Source: Paenacidovorax monticola (GTDB taxonomy: Bacteria > Pseudomonadota > Gammaproteobacteria > Burkholderiales > Burkholderiaceae_C). Taken from it: 64,000 nucleotides of DNA. The translations under genes were made by a program, and so were the position numbers. The notes below the pieces were generated by a model. The model was given only the letters and a program-made list of their open reading frames with translations, ran no database searches and was not told the DNA's origin. The stretch lies in NCBI RefSeq assembly GCF_014489595.1, contig NZ_CP060790.1, forward strand, positions 1,860,001 through 1,924,000. Reading direction: 5' to 3'. Shown here in pieces: positions 9,794-18,758 of this stretch (its first letter is position 1; every line of letters begins with the position of its first letter).

Positions 9794-10771
9794 TCAGCTG
9801 CCCTTGATGCCCGCCGCGCGGATGATGCGCGCGTTGTTCTCCGACTCCTGGGCGATCTGCCGCGCGAAGCCCGCCGCGCTGCCGCCCGTGGGCACGTTGT
9901 CAGTGCCCTCCAGCTTGGTGCGGATGTCGGGCAGCGCCAGGGCCTTGTTGATCTCGGCGTTGAGCCGCTCCAGCACCGGCGCGGGCGTGTGGGCCGGCGC
10001 GAAGATGCCGAACAGCGAAGCCGTGTTGGCGGCCGGCAGCCCCAGCTCGGCCAGCGTGGGCACATCGGGCAGCGAATCGAGCCGGCTGGGAGCGCCCACG
10101 GCCAGGGCGCGCAGCTTGCCGGCCTTCATGTGCTGCATCACCGTGGGTCCCGCATTGGTGGACAGCACCTCGAACTGCGCACTCAGCGCATCGTTGAGCT
10201 GCTGGCCGCCCCCCTTGTAGGGCACATGCGTGATCTGCACCTGGGCCTGGTGCATGATCTGTTCGAGCATGATGTGGCCCAGCGACGCAAGGCCCGCCGT
10301 GGCCCAGCGCACCTCGCCCGGCTTGGCCTTGGCATTGGCCAGCAGCTGGCGGAAGTCCTTGGCCGGGTTGATGGCCGTGCCCAGCAGCAGCACGGGCGAG
10401 TACATCACGCTGGCCACGGGCGCGATGTCGCGCACGGGGTCGAACGGCGACTTGCCCAGGTGCGGATTCAGAGCGAGCGGGCTGATCGACGAGAAGCCCA
10501 GCGTGTAGCCATCGGGCGCGGCCTTGGCCACCATGTCCATGCCGATCGCGCCGCCGGCGCCGGCCTTGTTCTCGACCACGACGGGCGTGCCGAGCTGGGC
10601 GGAGAGCTTCTCGCCCAGCGCGCGGGCCACCACGTCGCTCACGCCACCGGCCGGGTAGGCCACGACGATGCGGATAGGCTTGGCGGGCCAGGCCTGCGCG
10701 GCCGCAGTCATCGGCACGGCGGCCAGGGCAGCCAGGGTGGCCAGGGCCATGCGGCGGGAGGGGGTCTTCAT
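9794..10771 (-). CDS. Bug-family tripartite tricarboxylate-type substrate-binding protein (1)
   Basis: 325 residues from MKTPSRRMALATLAALAAVP, preceded by the Shine-Dalgarno AAGGA; an upstream in-frame start would only add a non-conserved stretch. It has a signal peptide cleaved near AAAQAWP. The Bug/TctC fold is shown by PIRIVVAYPAGGVSDVVAR, VVVENKAGAGGAIG, APDGYTLG and THVPYKGGGQQLNDAL. Such periplasmic proteins bind carboxylates or aromatic acids. No tctA/tctB membrane genes are near, as is usual for the expanded Bug family in this group. It follows the second Bug gene by 31 nt and is probably co-transcribed with it. The ligand is unknown. Confidence 0.92.
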   Translation of the reverse strand: MKTPSRRMALATLAALAAVPMTAAAQAWPAKPIRIVVAYPAGGVSDVVARALGEKLSAQLGTPVVVENKAGAGGAIGMDMVAKAAPDGYTLGFSSISPLALNPHLGKSPFDPVRDIAPVASVMYSPVLLLGTAINPAKDFRQLLANAKAKPGEVRWATAGLASLGHIMLEQIMHQAQVQITHVPYKGGGQQLNDALSAQFEVLSTNAGPTVMQHMKAGKLRALAVGAPSRLDSLPDVPTLAELGLPAANTASLFGIFAPAHTPAPVLERLNAEINKALALPDIRTKLEGTDNVPTGGSAAGFARQIAQESENNARIIRAAGIKGS

Positions 10772-10802
10772 ACGGCGGTTTCCTTGGATGGGATGCAATG
10801 GG

Positions 10803-11774
10803 TCAGTCGAACTGGAGCTTGCGCTCGCGGATCAGACGGGCCCACTTCTCGTTGTCGGCCTTCACGAAGGCCGCGAATTCGGCGGGGCCGAGTGGATGCA
10901 CCTCGGCGCCCGCGCTGGCGAACTTGGCCTTGAGCTCAGGCTGGGCCAGCACCTTGGCCAGCTCGGCGGCCAGCTTGTCGGTCACGGCCTTGGGCAGGCC
11001 TGCGGGCGCGACGAGCCCCTGGAAGCCCACGGACTCCATGGCGCCCAGGCCCAGCTCGCGCACCGTGGGTACGTCGGGCAGTTGCGGGTCGCGCCGGGGG
11101 CCCGTCACGGCCAGGGCCTTGAGCTTGCCCCCCTTGACCTGGGGCAGCAGCACACTGCCCGCGTCGATCAGCAGTTGCGTCTGCCCGCCGATCAGGTCCT
11201 GGATGGCGGGGGCACTGCCCTTGTAGGGCACGTGGGTCACATCCAGGCCCGTGGCCTGGTTCATGAGTTCGCCGTTGAGGTGCGTGGAGGTGCCGGTGCC
11301 GCCCGAGGCAAAGTTGACCTTGCCGGCGTTGGCACGCGCCCAGTCCACCCACTCTTTCAGGTTCTTCGCCGGGTGGTCAGGCCGCGTGACCGCGATGTAG
11401 CTGCCCTGGCTGATCTGGCCCACGTAGGTGAACTGCTTGACCGGGTCGTAGGGCATCTTGGGCTGCAGGTAGGGCGCGATCGCGAATGGCCCGGTGTTGG
11501 CCAGCAGCAGCGTGTAGCCGTCGGGCGCGGCACGAGCGAGCTCGCCGGCGGCCAGCATGCCGCCCGCGCCGGGCTTGTAGTCCACCACGATCTGCTGGCC
11601 CAGCGCTTCCTGCAGCGGCACCTGCACCGTGCGCGCGGCAAAGTCGATGCCGCCGCCCGGCGGGTAGCCCACGATGAGGCGGATGGTCTTGCCCGCGGGC
11701 CAGGCCTGGGCGAAGGCCAGCGAGGCCGTTCCAGCCAGAACGAGGGCCGTGGCCCAGTGCTTGATTTTTTTCAT
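10803..11774 (-). CDS. Bug-family substrate-binding protein (2)
   Basis: 323 residues starting MKKIKHWATALVLAG behind a strong GAGGAG site. The signal peptide ends at AFAQAWP. Family blocks are TIRLIVGYPPGGGIDFAAR, VVDYKPGAGGMLAAG, APDGYTLLLANTGP and THVPYKGSAPAIQDLIGG. It is related to, but clearly different from, the gene 31 nt downstream. Ligand unknown; a soluble periplasmic receptor is expected. It lies downstream of xerD on the same strand. Confidence 0.92.
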   Translation of the reverse strand: MKKIKHWATALVLAGTASLAFAQAWPAGKTIRLIVGYPPGGGIDFAARTVQVPLQEALGQQIVVDYKPGAGGMLAAGELARAAPDGYTLLLANTGPFAIAPYLQPKMPYDPVKQFTYVGQISQGSYIAVTRPDHPAKNLKEWVDWARANAGKVNFASGGTGTSTHLNGELMNQATGLDVTHVPYKGSAPAIQDLIGGQTQLLIDAGSVLLPQVKGGKLKALAVTGPRRDPQLPDVPTVRELGLGAMESVGFQGLVAPAGLPKAVTDKLAAELAKVLAQPELKAKFASAGAEVHPLGPAEFAAFVKADNEKWARLIRERKLQFD

Positions 11775-11862
11775 GGTGTTGTCTCCTCGGTGGTGTAGGC
11801 AATCTCTTGGGCCCGCGCCATTATCTGTGGCCTGGCCTGCGGGCCGGAGGCGGGCCGCGGCG

Positions 11863-12762
11863 CTACCCGCGCGGGTGGTGCTGGGCATGCAACGCCTTGA
11901 GCCGCTCGCGCGCCACATGCGTGTAGATAGTGGTGGTGGAGATGTCCGCATGCCCCAGCAGCAGCTGCACCACACGCAGATCGGCACCGTGGTTGAGCAG
12001 GTGCGTGGCAAACGCATGGCGCAGCGTGTGGGGCGACAGCGGCACGGTGATGCCCGCCGCGTGCGCCTGCTTCTTCACGATGACCCAGAACATCACGCGC
12101 GTCATGCCCGCGCCGCGCTGGGTCACGAACAGGTCGTCGGTCTGCTGCCCGCCGAGAATGGCGCCGCGTGCCTCGACCAGGTAGCGCTCCAGCCAGGCGC
12201 GCGCCTCCTCGCCGAACGGCACGAGGCGCTCCTTGCCGCCCTTGCCCATCACGCGCAGCACCCCCTCGGCCAGCCCTAGATGGAAGGTCTTGAGCGTGAC
12301 CAGTTCGGTGACGCGCAGGCCGCTCGCGTACATCAGCTCCAGCATGGTGCGGTCGCGCAGGCCCAGCGGCGTGCCCACGTCGGGCGCGCGCAGCAGCGCC
12401 TCCACCTGGGCCTGCGAGAGGGTCTTGGGCACGCGCAGCGGCTGGCGCGCGGCCTGCAGGCGCACCGTGGGGTCCTGCGTGATGCGCCGCTCGCGCAGCG
12501 CCCAATGGAAGTAGCGCCGCAGCACCGTCAGGCGCCGGTTGGCCGAGGTGGCGCGGGTCTGGGCATGGCGCGCCGCGAAGTAGGCCTGCAGATGGTGCTC
12601 GGCCGTGGCATCCAGGGCCAGCGGCGGCTCCTGCCGGGCGAGCCAGCCCGCGTAGAGCGTGAGGTCGCGCCGATAGGCCGCGAGCGTGTTGCGCGAGAGG
12701 CCGTCCTCCAGCCACAGGGCGTCGATGAAGGTATCGATGGCGTTCTGGCTGTCCTCGGGCAT
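11863..12762 (-). CDS. xerD: Tyrosine recombinase XerD
   Basis: 299 residues. XerD, with XerC, resolves chromosome dimers at dif during division. The N-terminal SAM-like core-binding domain spans about 1-95. The catalytic domain holds all active-site residues: R150 (ASGLRVTEL), K174 (MGKGGKERLVP), H245 and R248 (SPHTLRHAFATHLL), H271 (LLLGHADIS) and nucleophile Y280 (TIYTHV). Length and motif spacing are those of XerD rather than a phage integrase, and there is no attachment site or mobile context. It sits between Bug-type receptor genes, which appears coincidental. Confidence 0.93.
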   Translation of the reverse strand: MPEDSQNAIDTFIDALWLEDGLSRNTLAAYRRDLTLYAGWLARQEPPLALDATAEHHLQAYFAARHAQTRATSANRRLTVLRRYFHWALRERRITQDPTVRLQAARQPLRVPKTLSQAQVEALLRAPDVGTPLGLRDRTMLELMYASGLRVTELVTLKTFHLGLAEGVLRVMGKGGKERLVPFGEEARAWLERYLVEARGAILGGQQTDDLFVTQRGAGMTRVMFWVIVKKQAHAAGITVPLSPHTLRHAFATHLLNHGADLRVVQLLLGHADISTTTIYTHVARERLKALHAQHHPRG

Positions 12763-12779
12763 GGCCAGGATTAGACATG

Positions 12780-12813
12780 AAAAAAAGGGCCGCCCGCAGA
12801 CGCGGCGGCCCTT
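12780..12813 (-). terminator. Rho-independent terminator after Bug gene 3
   Basis: Stem AAGGGCCGCC / GGCGGCCCTT with a 9-nt loop. On the minus strand it runs into seven U, 23 nt after the stop of the gene at 12836-13798. It would insulate xerD from that gene. Confidence 0.85.
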
Positions 12814-12835
12814 CCCGGCGATGGCCGAAGAACAA

Positions 12836-13798
12836 TCAGTCCAGCGTCAGCTTCTGCTGCTGCACGACCTTCTTGTAGATTTCGAACTCGGCCTTGATCT
12901 GCTCGGTGAACTGCTCGGGCGTGTTGCCGACGATGATGGAGTCCGTGTCCTCGATGCGCTTCTTCACGGCGGGATCGGCCAGCGCCTTCTTCACGCCATC
13001 GCTGACCTTGTCCACCACCTCCTTGGGCAGGCCCTTGGGGCCCAGGATGCCGTAGTAGGCCATGCGGTTCACGGGCTCCAGGCCCACTTCCTTGAAGGTG
13101 GGCACGTTGGGCAGCGCGGCCACGCGCTGCGGCGCGGACACCACGATGGGCACCAGCTTGCCTGCCTTGATGAAGGGCAGCGCCGAGGGCAGGTTGTCGA
13201 AGATCATGGGCACCTGGCCCGCCACGGTGTCGTTGAGGGCCGGACCCGCGCCACGGTAGGGGATGTGCGTGACGAAGGTGCCCGTAAGGCTCTTGTACAG
13301 CTCCATCAGCAGGTGGCCGATGCCGCCCGTGCCGGACGAAGAGTACGAGTACTTGCCCGGGTTCTTCTTGATCACGGCCAGGAACTCGGCGTAGTTCTTG
13401 GCCGGGAAGCTCGGGTGCACGGCGATGATGTTCGGCGTGGCCGCGATGTTGATGATGGGCGTGAAGTCCGTCACCGGGTTGTAGGGGATCTTGGTGTTGA
13501 TCGCCGGGTTGGCGGCCGTGGTGGATACGGTGGCCACGCCCAGGTTGTAGCCGTCCGGCACGGCCCGCGCGGTCTCGGTCGCACCGATGACACCGCCGCC
13601 GCCGCCCTTGTTGTCCACCACCACCGGCTGGCCCAGGGCCTTGCCCAGCGGGTCGGCAATGACGCGGGCAATGATGTCGGTGGTCCCGCCGGGCGCGAAG
13701 GGCACCACCAGGCGCACGGGCTTGTTGGGGTAGCTTTGGGCGAAAGTGGTGCCCGCTGCCACGGTAATGGCCAGGCCCAGCCAGATTCGACGGTGCAT
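12836..13798 (-). CDS. Bug-family substrate-binding protein (3)
   Basis: 320 residues from [16 protein letters not shown], after a good AAGGAG site 7 nt upstream. The signal peptide ends near TFAQSYP. Typical blocks are [43 protein letters not shown] and [18 protein letters not shown]. It is a periplasmic receptor of unknown ligand with no membrane partner nearby. It has its own terminator, so it is a single-gene unit, divergent from the AEC transporter. Confidence 0.92.
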   Translation of the reverse strand: MHRRIWLGLAITVAAGTTFAQSYPNKPVRLVVPFAPGGTTDIIARVIADPLGKALGQPVVVDNKGGGGGVIGATETARAVPDGYNLGVATVSTTAANPAINTKIPYNPVTDFTPIINIAATPNIIAVHPSFPAKNYAEFLAVIKKNPGKYSYSSSGTGGIGHLLMELYKSLTGTFVTHIPYRGAGPALNDTVAGQVPMIFDNLPSALPFIKAGKLVPIVVSAPQRVAALPNVPTFKEVGLEPVNRMAYYGILGPKGLPKEVVDKVSDGVKKALADPAVKKRIEDTDSIIVGNTPEQFTEQIKAEFEIYKKVVQQQKLTLD

Positions 13799-14070
13799 GG
13801 ATCGTCTCCTTGTGAGTAGCGAAAGGAGCGGGCATCCTAAACGCAGGGGCGGCCGCACCGCCTCCCTGAGAACCCTCACCATTGCGGGTTATCCCTGAAC
13901 GGCACGGCCCACGCGCGCACCGCAACGGCCACGCGGGCCCGCAGCCACCGGGGTTGGCGCCCGCTGCGGGGCCCGGCCCCGCACTGTGGCGCCCTCGCCC
14001 GCGGCGTCAGCCTTTCGCAAGCAATGCCGCCGCCGCACGCGAAGGGCGGCGCCAAGGTATCCTCCCCGCC

Positions 14071-14976
14071 GTGAACTACGCGCAGCTGCTTCTTCCCGAC
14101 TTCTCCCTGATCCTCTGCGGCTACCTGATCTGCCGGTACACCGCCCTCAACCGCTCGGTCTGGCAGCCCGTGGAAAGCCTGGTGTACTACCTGCTGTTCC
14201 CGGTGCTGCTGTTCCAGTCCATCATGAAAAGCCCCGTGGACCTGAGCGCCGCCTCTGGCCTCATCGCGGCAGGCGTGCTCTCGGGCCTGGCGGGCATCGG
14301 CCTGGCCTACAGCCTGCCGCGCTGGCCCTGGCTGGGGCGCCGCATCGACGCGCGCGACCACGCGGCCAGCGCCCAGGTCGCGTTCCGCTTCAACTCCTTC
14401 ATCGGCCTCGCGCTGGCCGAGCGTCTCGCGGGCCCGCAGGGGCTGCTGCTGATCGCCGTGCTCATCGGCGTGTGCGTGCCCATGTTCAACGTGGCGGCCG
14501 TGTGGCCCATGGCGCGTGCGGGCCAGCACGGCTTTCTGCGCGAGCTGGTGCGCAACCCGCTCATCGTCGCCACGGTCTCGGGCCTGGTGGCCAATCTGCT
14601 GGGCTTTCGGATTCCGGACTGGCTCAACCCCGCGGTGAGCCGCATCAGCGCCGCTTCGCTGGCGCTGGGCCTGATGGCCGCGGGCGCAGGCATGCAGTTC
14701 GGGCTGCTCACGCGCAGCAAGCTGCTGTCAGTGGCCGTGCTGTCGATCCGCCACCTCGTGCAGCCGCTGATCGCGCTAGCCATGGCCCTGCTGTTCCGGC
14801 TGGACCCGGTGCAGACCACCGTGCTGCTGGCCTTCTCGGCCCTGCCCACGGCATCGACCTGCTACGTGCTCGCGGCACGCATGGGCTACAACGGTCCCTA
14901 TGTGGCGGGGCTGGTCACGCTCTCCACGGTGCTGGGCGTGGTGAGCCTGCCCTTCGCGCTGGGCGTACTGCGCTGA
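14071..14976 (+). CDS. AEC-family (auxin efflux carrier-like) transporter
   Basis: 301 residues from the GTG of MNYAQLLLPDFSLILCGYLI. About ten hydrophobic segments are arranged as two inverted five-helix halves. Conserved AEC features include NRSVWQPVESLVYYLLFPVL, FRFNSFIGLALAERL and FSALPTASTCYVLAARMG. Members such as MdcF or MleP export or import malonate or malate; the substrate here is unknown. The GTG lies 7 nt after a TATCCT box with no Shine-Dalgarno, suggesting a leaderless mRNA. The upstream 272-nt gap holds a GC hairpin (13965-13983) without a U-tract. Confidence 0.88.
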   Translation: MNYAQLLLPDFSLILCGYLICRYTALNRSVWQPVESLVYYLLFPVLLFQSIMKSPVDLSAASGLIAAGVLSGLAGIGLAYSLPRWPWLGRRIDARDHAASAQVAFRFNSFIGLALAERLAGPQGLLLIAVLIGVCVPMFNVAAVWPMARAGQHGFLRELVRNPLIVATVSGLVANLLGFRIPDWLNPAVSRISAASLALGLMAAGAGMQFGLLTRSKLLSVAVLSIRHLVQPLIALAMALLFRLDPVQTTVLLAFSALPTASTCYVLAARMGYNGPYVAGLVTLSTVLGVVSLPFALGVLR

Positions 14977-15014
14977 TCCGCGAGCCGCCCGCCACGCAGG
15001 GGCTGCGGCGGGCT

Positions 15015-16753
15015 TCAGCCCCAGTCCGACAGCCAGCCGGAGACCCGGTCGAACGGCATGGGGCGCGCGATGCCATAGCCCTGGCCATAGCGGCAGCCCA
15101 GTTCCACCAGCTTGCTCCACGCATCTCCGGTCTCAACCCCTTCGGCCACCAGCAGCAGATCCTGGCTCTCGCAGAAGGTGGCAATGCAGCGCACCAGGGC
15201 CTGGTCGAACGTGCGCTCGCAGATGGACTGCACGTAGGCCTTGTCGATCTTGATTTCCTTGACGGAGAAATCCCGCAGGTAGCTGAACGAGGTGAAGCCC
15301 GCGCCAAAGTCGTCGATGGAGATGCGGATGCCGTGCTCATCGAGCGCACTGAGCACGGCGCGGGCCTGCGTATGGTTGCTGATCAGGGTGGTCTCCGTCA
15401 GCTCCAGGCACAGGCGCCCGGGGTCCAGGCCGGACGCATCGACCCGCGCCAGCAGCTCGGGCACGAACTTGTCGTACTGCAGCAGCTTGGCCGAGATGTT
15501 GATGGACGTGGAGAGATGGCCGTAGCGGGGGTCGAGCGACCGCAGCTGGGCCAGCACGGCGTCGATGGTGGCCAGGGTGAACGGCCAGATGAGCTTGGTG
15601 TTCTCGATCGCCTTGATGAACACATCGGGAGCGATCTCGCCGAACTTGGGATGGGTCCAGCGCGCGAGGGCCTCGAAGCCCGCCACCTGGCGGGTCGCCA
15701 GGTCGACCTTGGGCTGCCAGTGCCACTGGAACTCGCGGCGCTGCAGCGCCTCCTCGGCCTCGCCCAGCAGCACCGGGCGGTCCAGCGGGTTGGTGCTCGA
15801 AGGCTCCAGTTCGTCGTACAGCACCACGCCCTCGATGCTGCGCTTGGCGCGGTACATGGCGTTGTCCGCGCGGTTGATGAGGGTGTGGGGTCGCAGCCGT
15901 GCTGCGGGCAGACCGAGATGCCCACGGAAGCCCCGACGCGCACCATCTCCGAGCCCAGGGCGAAGGGCGCATCCATGCAGGCGGAGATCTTGCCGCCCAG
16001 CGCCGCGGCCTGCCGCAGGGTGCGCACGCCCGGCATGATGCAGGCGAATTCATCGCCCCCCAGCCGCGCGATCGTGTCGATCTCGCGGATGGTGTCGCGC
16101 ATGCGGTGCGCCGCCTGGACGAGCAGCACGTCCCCCATCTCATGGCCCAGCCGGTCATTGATCTGCTTGAACTGGTCCAGGTCGATCACGAGCACGGCGC
16201 ATGCCGTGCCTTCCCGCCGGTAGAGCGCGCACTGGTGCTCCAGCCGTTCGAAGAAGACATGCCGGTTGTACAGGTCGGTCAGCGGGTCGTGCAGGCTGCG
16301 GTGCAGCAGGGCGCTCTCCATCTCGCGCGTGCGCTTGTTGTCCTCGAGCCAGCGCAGGCCATCGTCGATGGCATTCACCACGCGGTCCACCGACAGCTCG
16401 TGCTTGCTGAGGTATTCGTGGATGCCCAGCTTGATGGCCTCAGCCGCCGACTGCTCCGTGCCGTTGCCGGTGACGGCGATCACCACGCAGTCCGACCCCA
16501 CCGTCTCCCAGATGTCCGGCAGCAGCTCGCGCCCGTCGCCGTCCTCCAGCTTGAAGTCCAGGAAGATGAACGAAAAATGGCCGTTCCGCCCCTGCAGCAC
16601 CCGCAGCGCCTCGCTCTTGGAGGCCGACTCGGCCACCTCGATGGGGCGGCTATACCTGGCCAGCAGGCGCGCCAGCCGCTCGCGGTCGACATCATCGTCG
16701 TCCACCACGAGGGCAAGGATGGGTTTGTGCAGGGCTTTGTTGAGGTTCAGCAT
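15015..16753 (-). pseudogene. Response regulator with GGDEF and EAL domains, frame-interrupted
   Basis: The receiver domain (1-130) has the acidic pocket VVDDDD at 16-21 and phospho-acceptor D66 (FLDFKLED). It is followed by GGDEF (RLGGDEFACIMPG, about 232-236) and EAL. The EAL motifs FEALARW, INIS, ELTET, DDFGAGF, KIDKAY, AEGVETG and QGYGIARPM are all intact, so both c-di-GMP synthesis and hydrolysis are possible. The frame breaks in the GGDEF domain at a run of four C (15887-15890, minus strand). One added base joins CPQHGCDP to HTLINRADNAMYRAKR and gives about 579 residues. It is the third gene of a kinase-receiver-effector operon. A GTG 15 nt upstream (16768) is an alternative start. Confidence 0.87.
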
Positions 16754-16771
16754 GGTGGGCCGCAGCACGCC

Positions 16772-17209
16772 TTATGGGAACTGCACCGCCTGTCCGTACT
16801 TTTCAAGAAACCCCGCCAGCAGCGAGAACTGGGGCCCGACATGGGACTTGACCATGTACCCGGCGACGTTCTCGCTGTAGGCCCGGGAGCGGTCCGCCTC
16901 GCGCCCCGAGGTGGTGAGCACGAAGACGACGGTCTCCTTGAGGGACGGGTCCGCGCGCACGGCTTCGAGGAACTCGAACCCGTCCATGCGGGGCATGTTG
17001 AGATCCAGCAGGACGAGGAAGGGGTCCTGGATCGCCTTCGTGGGATGCTCCTCCCGCAGGATCTGCAGCGCCTCCAGCCCATCCTCCGCCAGAACGACCT
17101 GGCAATGGATGTTGTTCTTGCGCAGGCTCCGCATGACGCCTTCGCACGCCACCTCGTCGTCGTCCACCAGCAGAACCCCGAACCGCTGCCCGCTCAGCCC
17201 ATCAGTCAT
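16772..17209 (-). CDS. CheY-like response regulator (Rcp1-type)
   Basis: 145 residues comprising one receiver domain without an output domain. The acidic pocket is VDDDE (16-19) and the phospho-acceptor is D69 in LVLLDLNMPRMDG. The switch threonines are in FVLTTSG, and the conserved lysine is K121. Insertions before the aspartate strand resemble the Rcp1 subgroup that works with phytochrome-like kinases. The start overlaps the kinase stop by 8 nt, so the two are translationally coupled. Its likely role is phosphate transfer from the kinase to a target or to the GGDEF/EAL protein downstream (inference). Confidence 0.9.
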   Translation of the reverse strand: MTDGLSGQRFGVLLVDDDEVACEGVMRSLRKNNIHCQVVLAEDGLEALQILREEHPTKAIQDPFLVLLDLNMPRMDGFEFLEAVRADPSLKETVVFVLTTSGREADRSRAYSENVAGYMVKSHVGPQFSLLAGFLEKYGQAVQFP

Positions 17210-18662
17210 CTTGCACCCCCTTCATCGCCACGCGTGGCCAGTGAATCCGAAAGCAGGCCCCGCCCAGGCCGGCGCTGCGTTCGAGCACGATCGATCCGCC
17301 ATGTGCATTCACGATCCGGCGGGTCAGCGCCAGGCCCACGCCGTGTCCCTGCGAGGCTGCCGTCGCCCGGTGGAAGAGCTTGAACACCCGCTGGTAGGCG
17401 CTCTCGGGAATGCCCTGGCCGTCGTCTTCCACCGAGAGGACCAGGAAGCGCCCCAGGTCCGCCGCGGAGACGGCAATCCGGCCCTGCTCGCCGCCATGGT
17501 GCTTGATGGCGTTGTCCAGCAGATTCCGCAGGCAGATGCCCAGCGGGGTGCGGTGCCCCTGGAAAGGCGCCGCATCGAGCCGGCGAACGATCTCGAACCC
17601 CTGCGGCACCTGGATGGTGCCCGCGATCTCCTCCACCAGCTCGCCCAGGTCCACCATCGCCGTCTTGCTGTCGCGCTGGCCCGCCCTGGCGTAGTCCAGC
17701 AGGTCGTCGATCATGCGTTCGCACCGCTCGATGCGCACCTGGACCCGCTCCAGGTTCTGCGCGATCGACGGGGTCATCTGCTCGGCCGGGATGTCCTCCT
17801 TGATCCATGTGAACAGGTCCGCGATGCCCCGCAGCGGTGAACGCAGGTCGTGCGAAGCAACATAGGTGAACTCCTCGAGCTGCGCGTTGATTTGCCGCAG
17901 CGTGTCCTCCGCGCCCTTGCGCGCGGTGATGTCGCTCACCACCGCGATCAGCTGGCGCCCCTCTTCCGTGTCCACGCTGCTGAGTGCGACTTCGACGGGA
18001 AACTCCACGCCCGTGCGGTGCAGTGCCGTCAGGTCGCGCCCGACGCCCATGCGCCTCGGCGTGGGATCCCTCTGGTAGCCCGCCACATGCTCCTTGTGCA
18101 CGGCATGCAGCCGCTGCGGCAGCAGTTTCTCCAGGGACTGGCCGACCAGGCTGCCCACGGCATAGCCGAACTGTTCCTCCAGCGCCGGGTTGCACTCGCG
18201 GATGGTGCCGCCCTCGTCAACGATGAGCACCCCCAGGGGCAGCACCGACAGCACGCGCTCCAGGCGCCTCTGGAGCCGGGCGACCGAGCTGATGTTGGAC
18301 ACGTAGGCCACCACACACGGGCGGCCATCGACGATCTGCGGCGCCAGCGCGATCTCCACGGGCACGGTCTGCCCGTCGCGGTGCAGGGCGTACAGGGTCT
18401 GCGTGCCGCCCATCGGCCTGGCATGGGGGTCCTGGAAGTAGGCCCGCATCCATTCGTCGTGCCGCGAGCGGGCCTGTTGGGGAATGAGGTTCGTCAGCGG
18501 TACCTGGCGCAGCCCCTGGCTTTCGTAGCCCAGCATCGACTCCAGGGAGCGGTTGGCGTAGAGCACCACGGGTTTCGAGCGCTCCACGACCAGCGCCCCC
18601 ACGGGCGCATCCTGAAGGACCTGCACCAACGCACCCAGCTCAAGCGACTGCAGAAACGCCAT
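17202..18662 (-). CDS. PAS-PAS sensor histidine kinase
   Basis: 486 residues from MAFLQSLELG, with a GGGGGAG site before the ATG. Domains in order are PAS 1 (about 10-125), PAS 2 (about 135-250), HisKA and HATPase. H271 lies in the phospho-acceptor box YVASHDLRSPLRGI. The ATPase N box is NLLDNAIKHH, and the G boxes are VEDDGQGIP and GVGLALTRRIV. No membrane segment is seen, so a cytoplasmic redox or small-molecule sensor is expected; no haem or flavin ligand can be assigned. It is co-operonic with a receiver protein (8-nt overlap) and the receiver-GGDEF-EAL gene, pointing to control of c-di-GMP. Confidence 0.9.
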   Translation of the reverse strand: MAFLQSLELGALVQVLQDAPVGALVVERSKPVVLYANRSLESMLGYESQGLRQVPLTNLIPQQARSRHDEWMRAYFQDPHARPMGGTQTLYALHRDGQTVPVEIALAPQIVDGRPCVVAYVSNISSVARLQRRLERVLSVLPLGVLIVDEGGTIRECNPALEEQFGYAVGSLVGQSLEKLLPQRLHAVHKEHVAGYQRDPTPRRMGVGRDLTALHRTGVEFPVEVALSSVDTEEGRQLIAVVSDITARKGAEDTLRQINAQLEEFTYVASHDLRSPLRGIADLFTWIKEDIPAEQMTPSIAQNLERVQVRIERCERMIDDLLDYARAGQRDSKTAMVDLGELVEEIAGTIQVPQGFEIVRRLDAAPFQGHRTPLGICLRNLLDNAIKHHGGEQGRIAVSAADLGRFLVLSVEDDGQGIPESAYQRVFKLFHRATAASQGHGVGLALTRRIVNAHGGSIVLERSAGLGGACFRIHWPRVAMKGVQDD

Positions 18663-18758
18663 GGGACTCCCCCCTCGACGGTATCGTGTCAATCTGCCAC
18701 CGCCCCCGGCAATAGTCAATCGCCAAATGGCGCAGGGGGCCGCCCGCCCGGCGGGGAC

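Noticed and set aside
11863..12762. Reading the tyrosine recombinase as an integrase of a mobile element
   Set aside because: The sequence is typical XerD, and no flanking direct repeats, tRNA or cargo genes are present.
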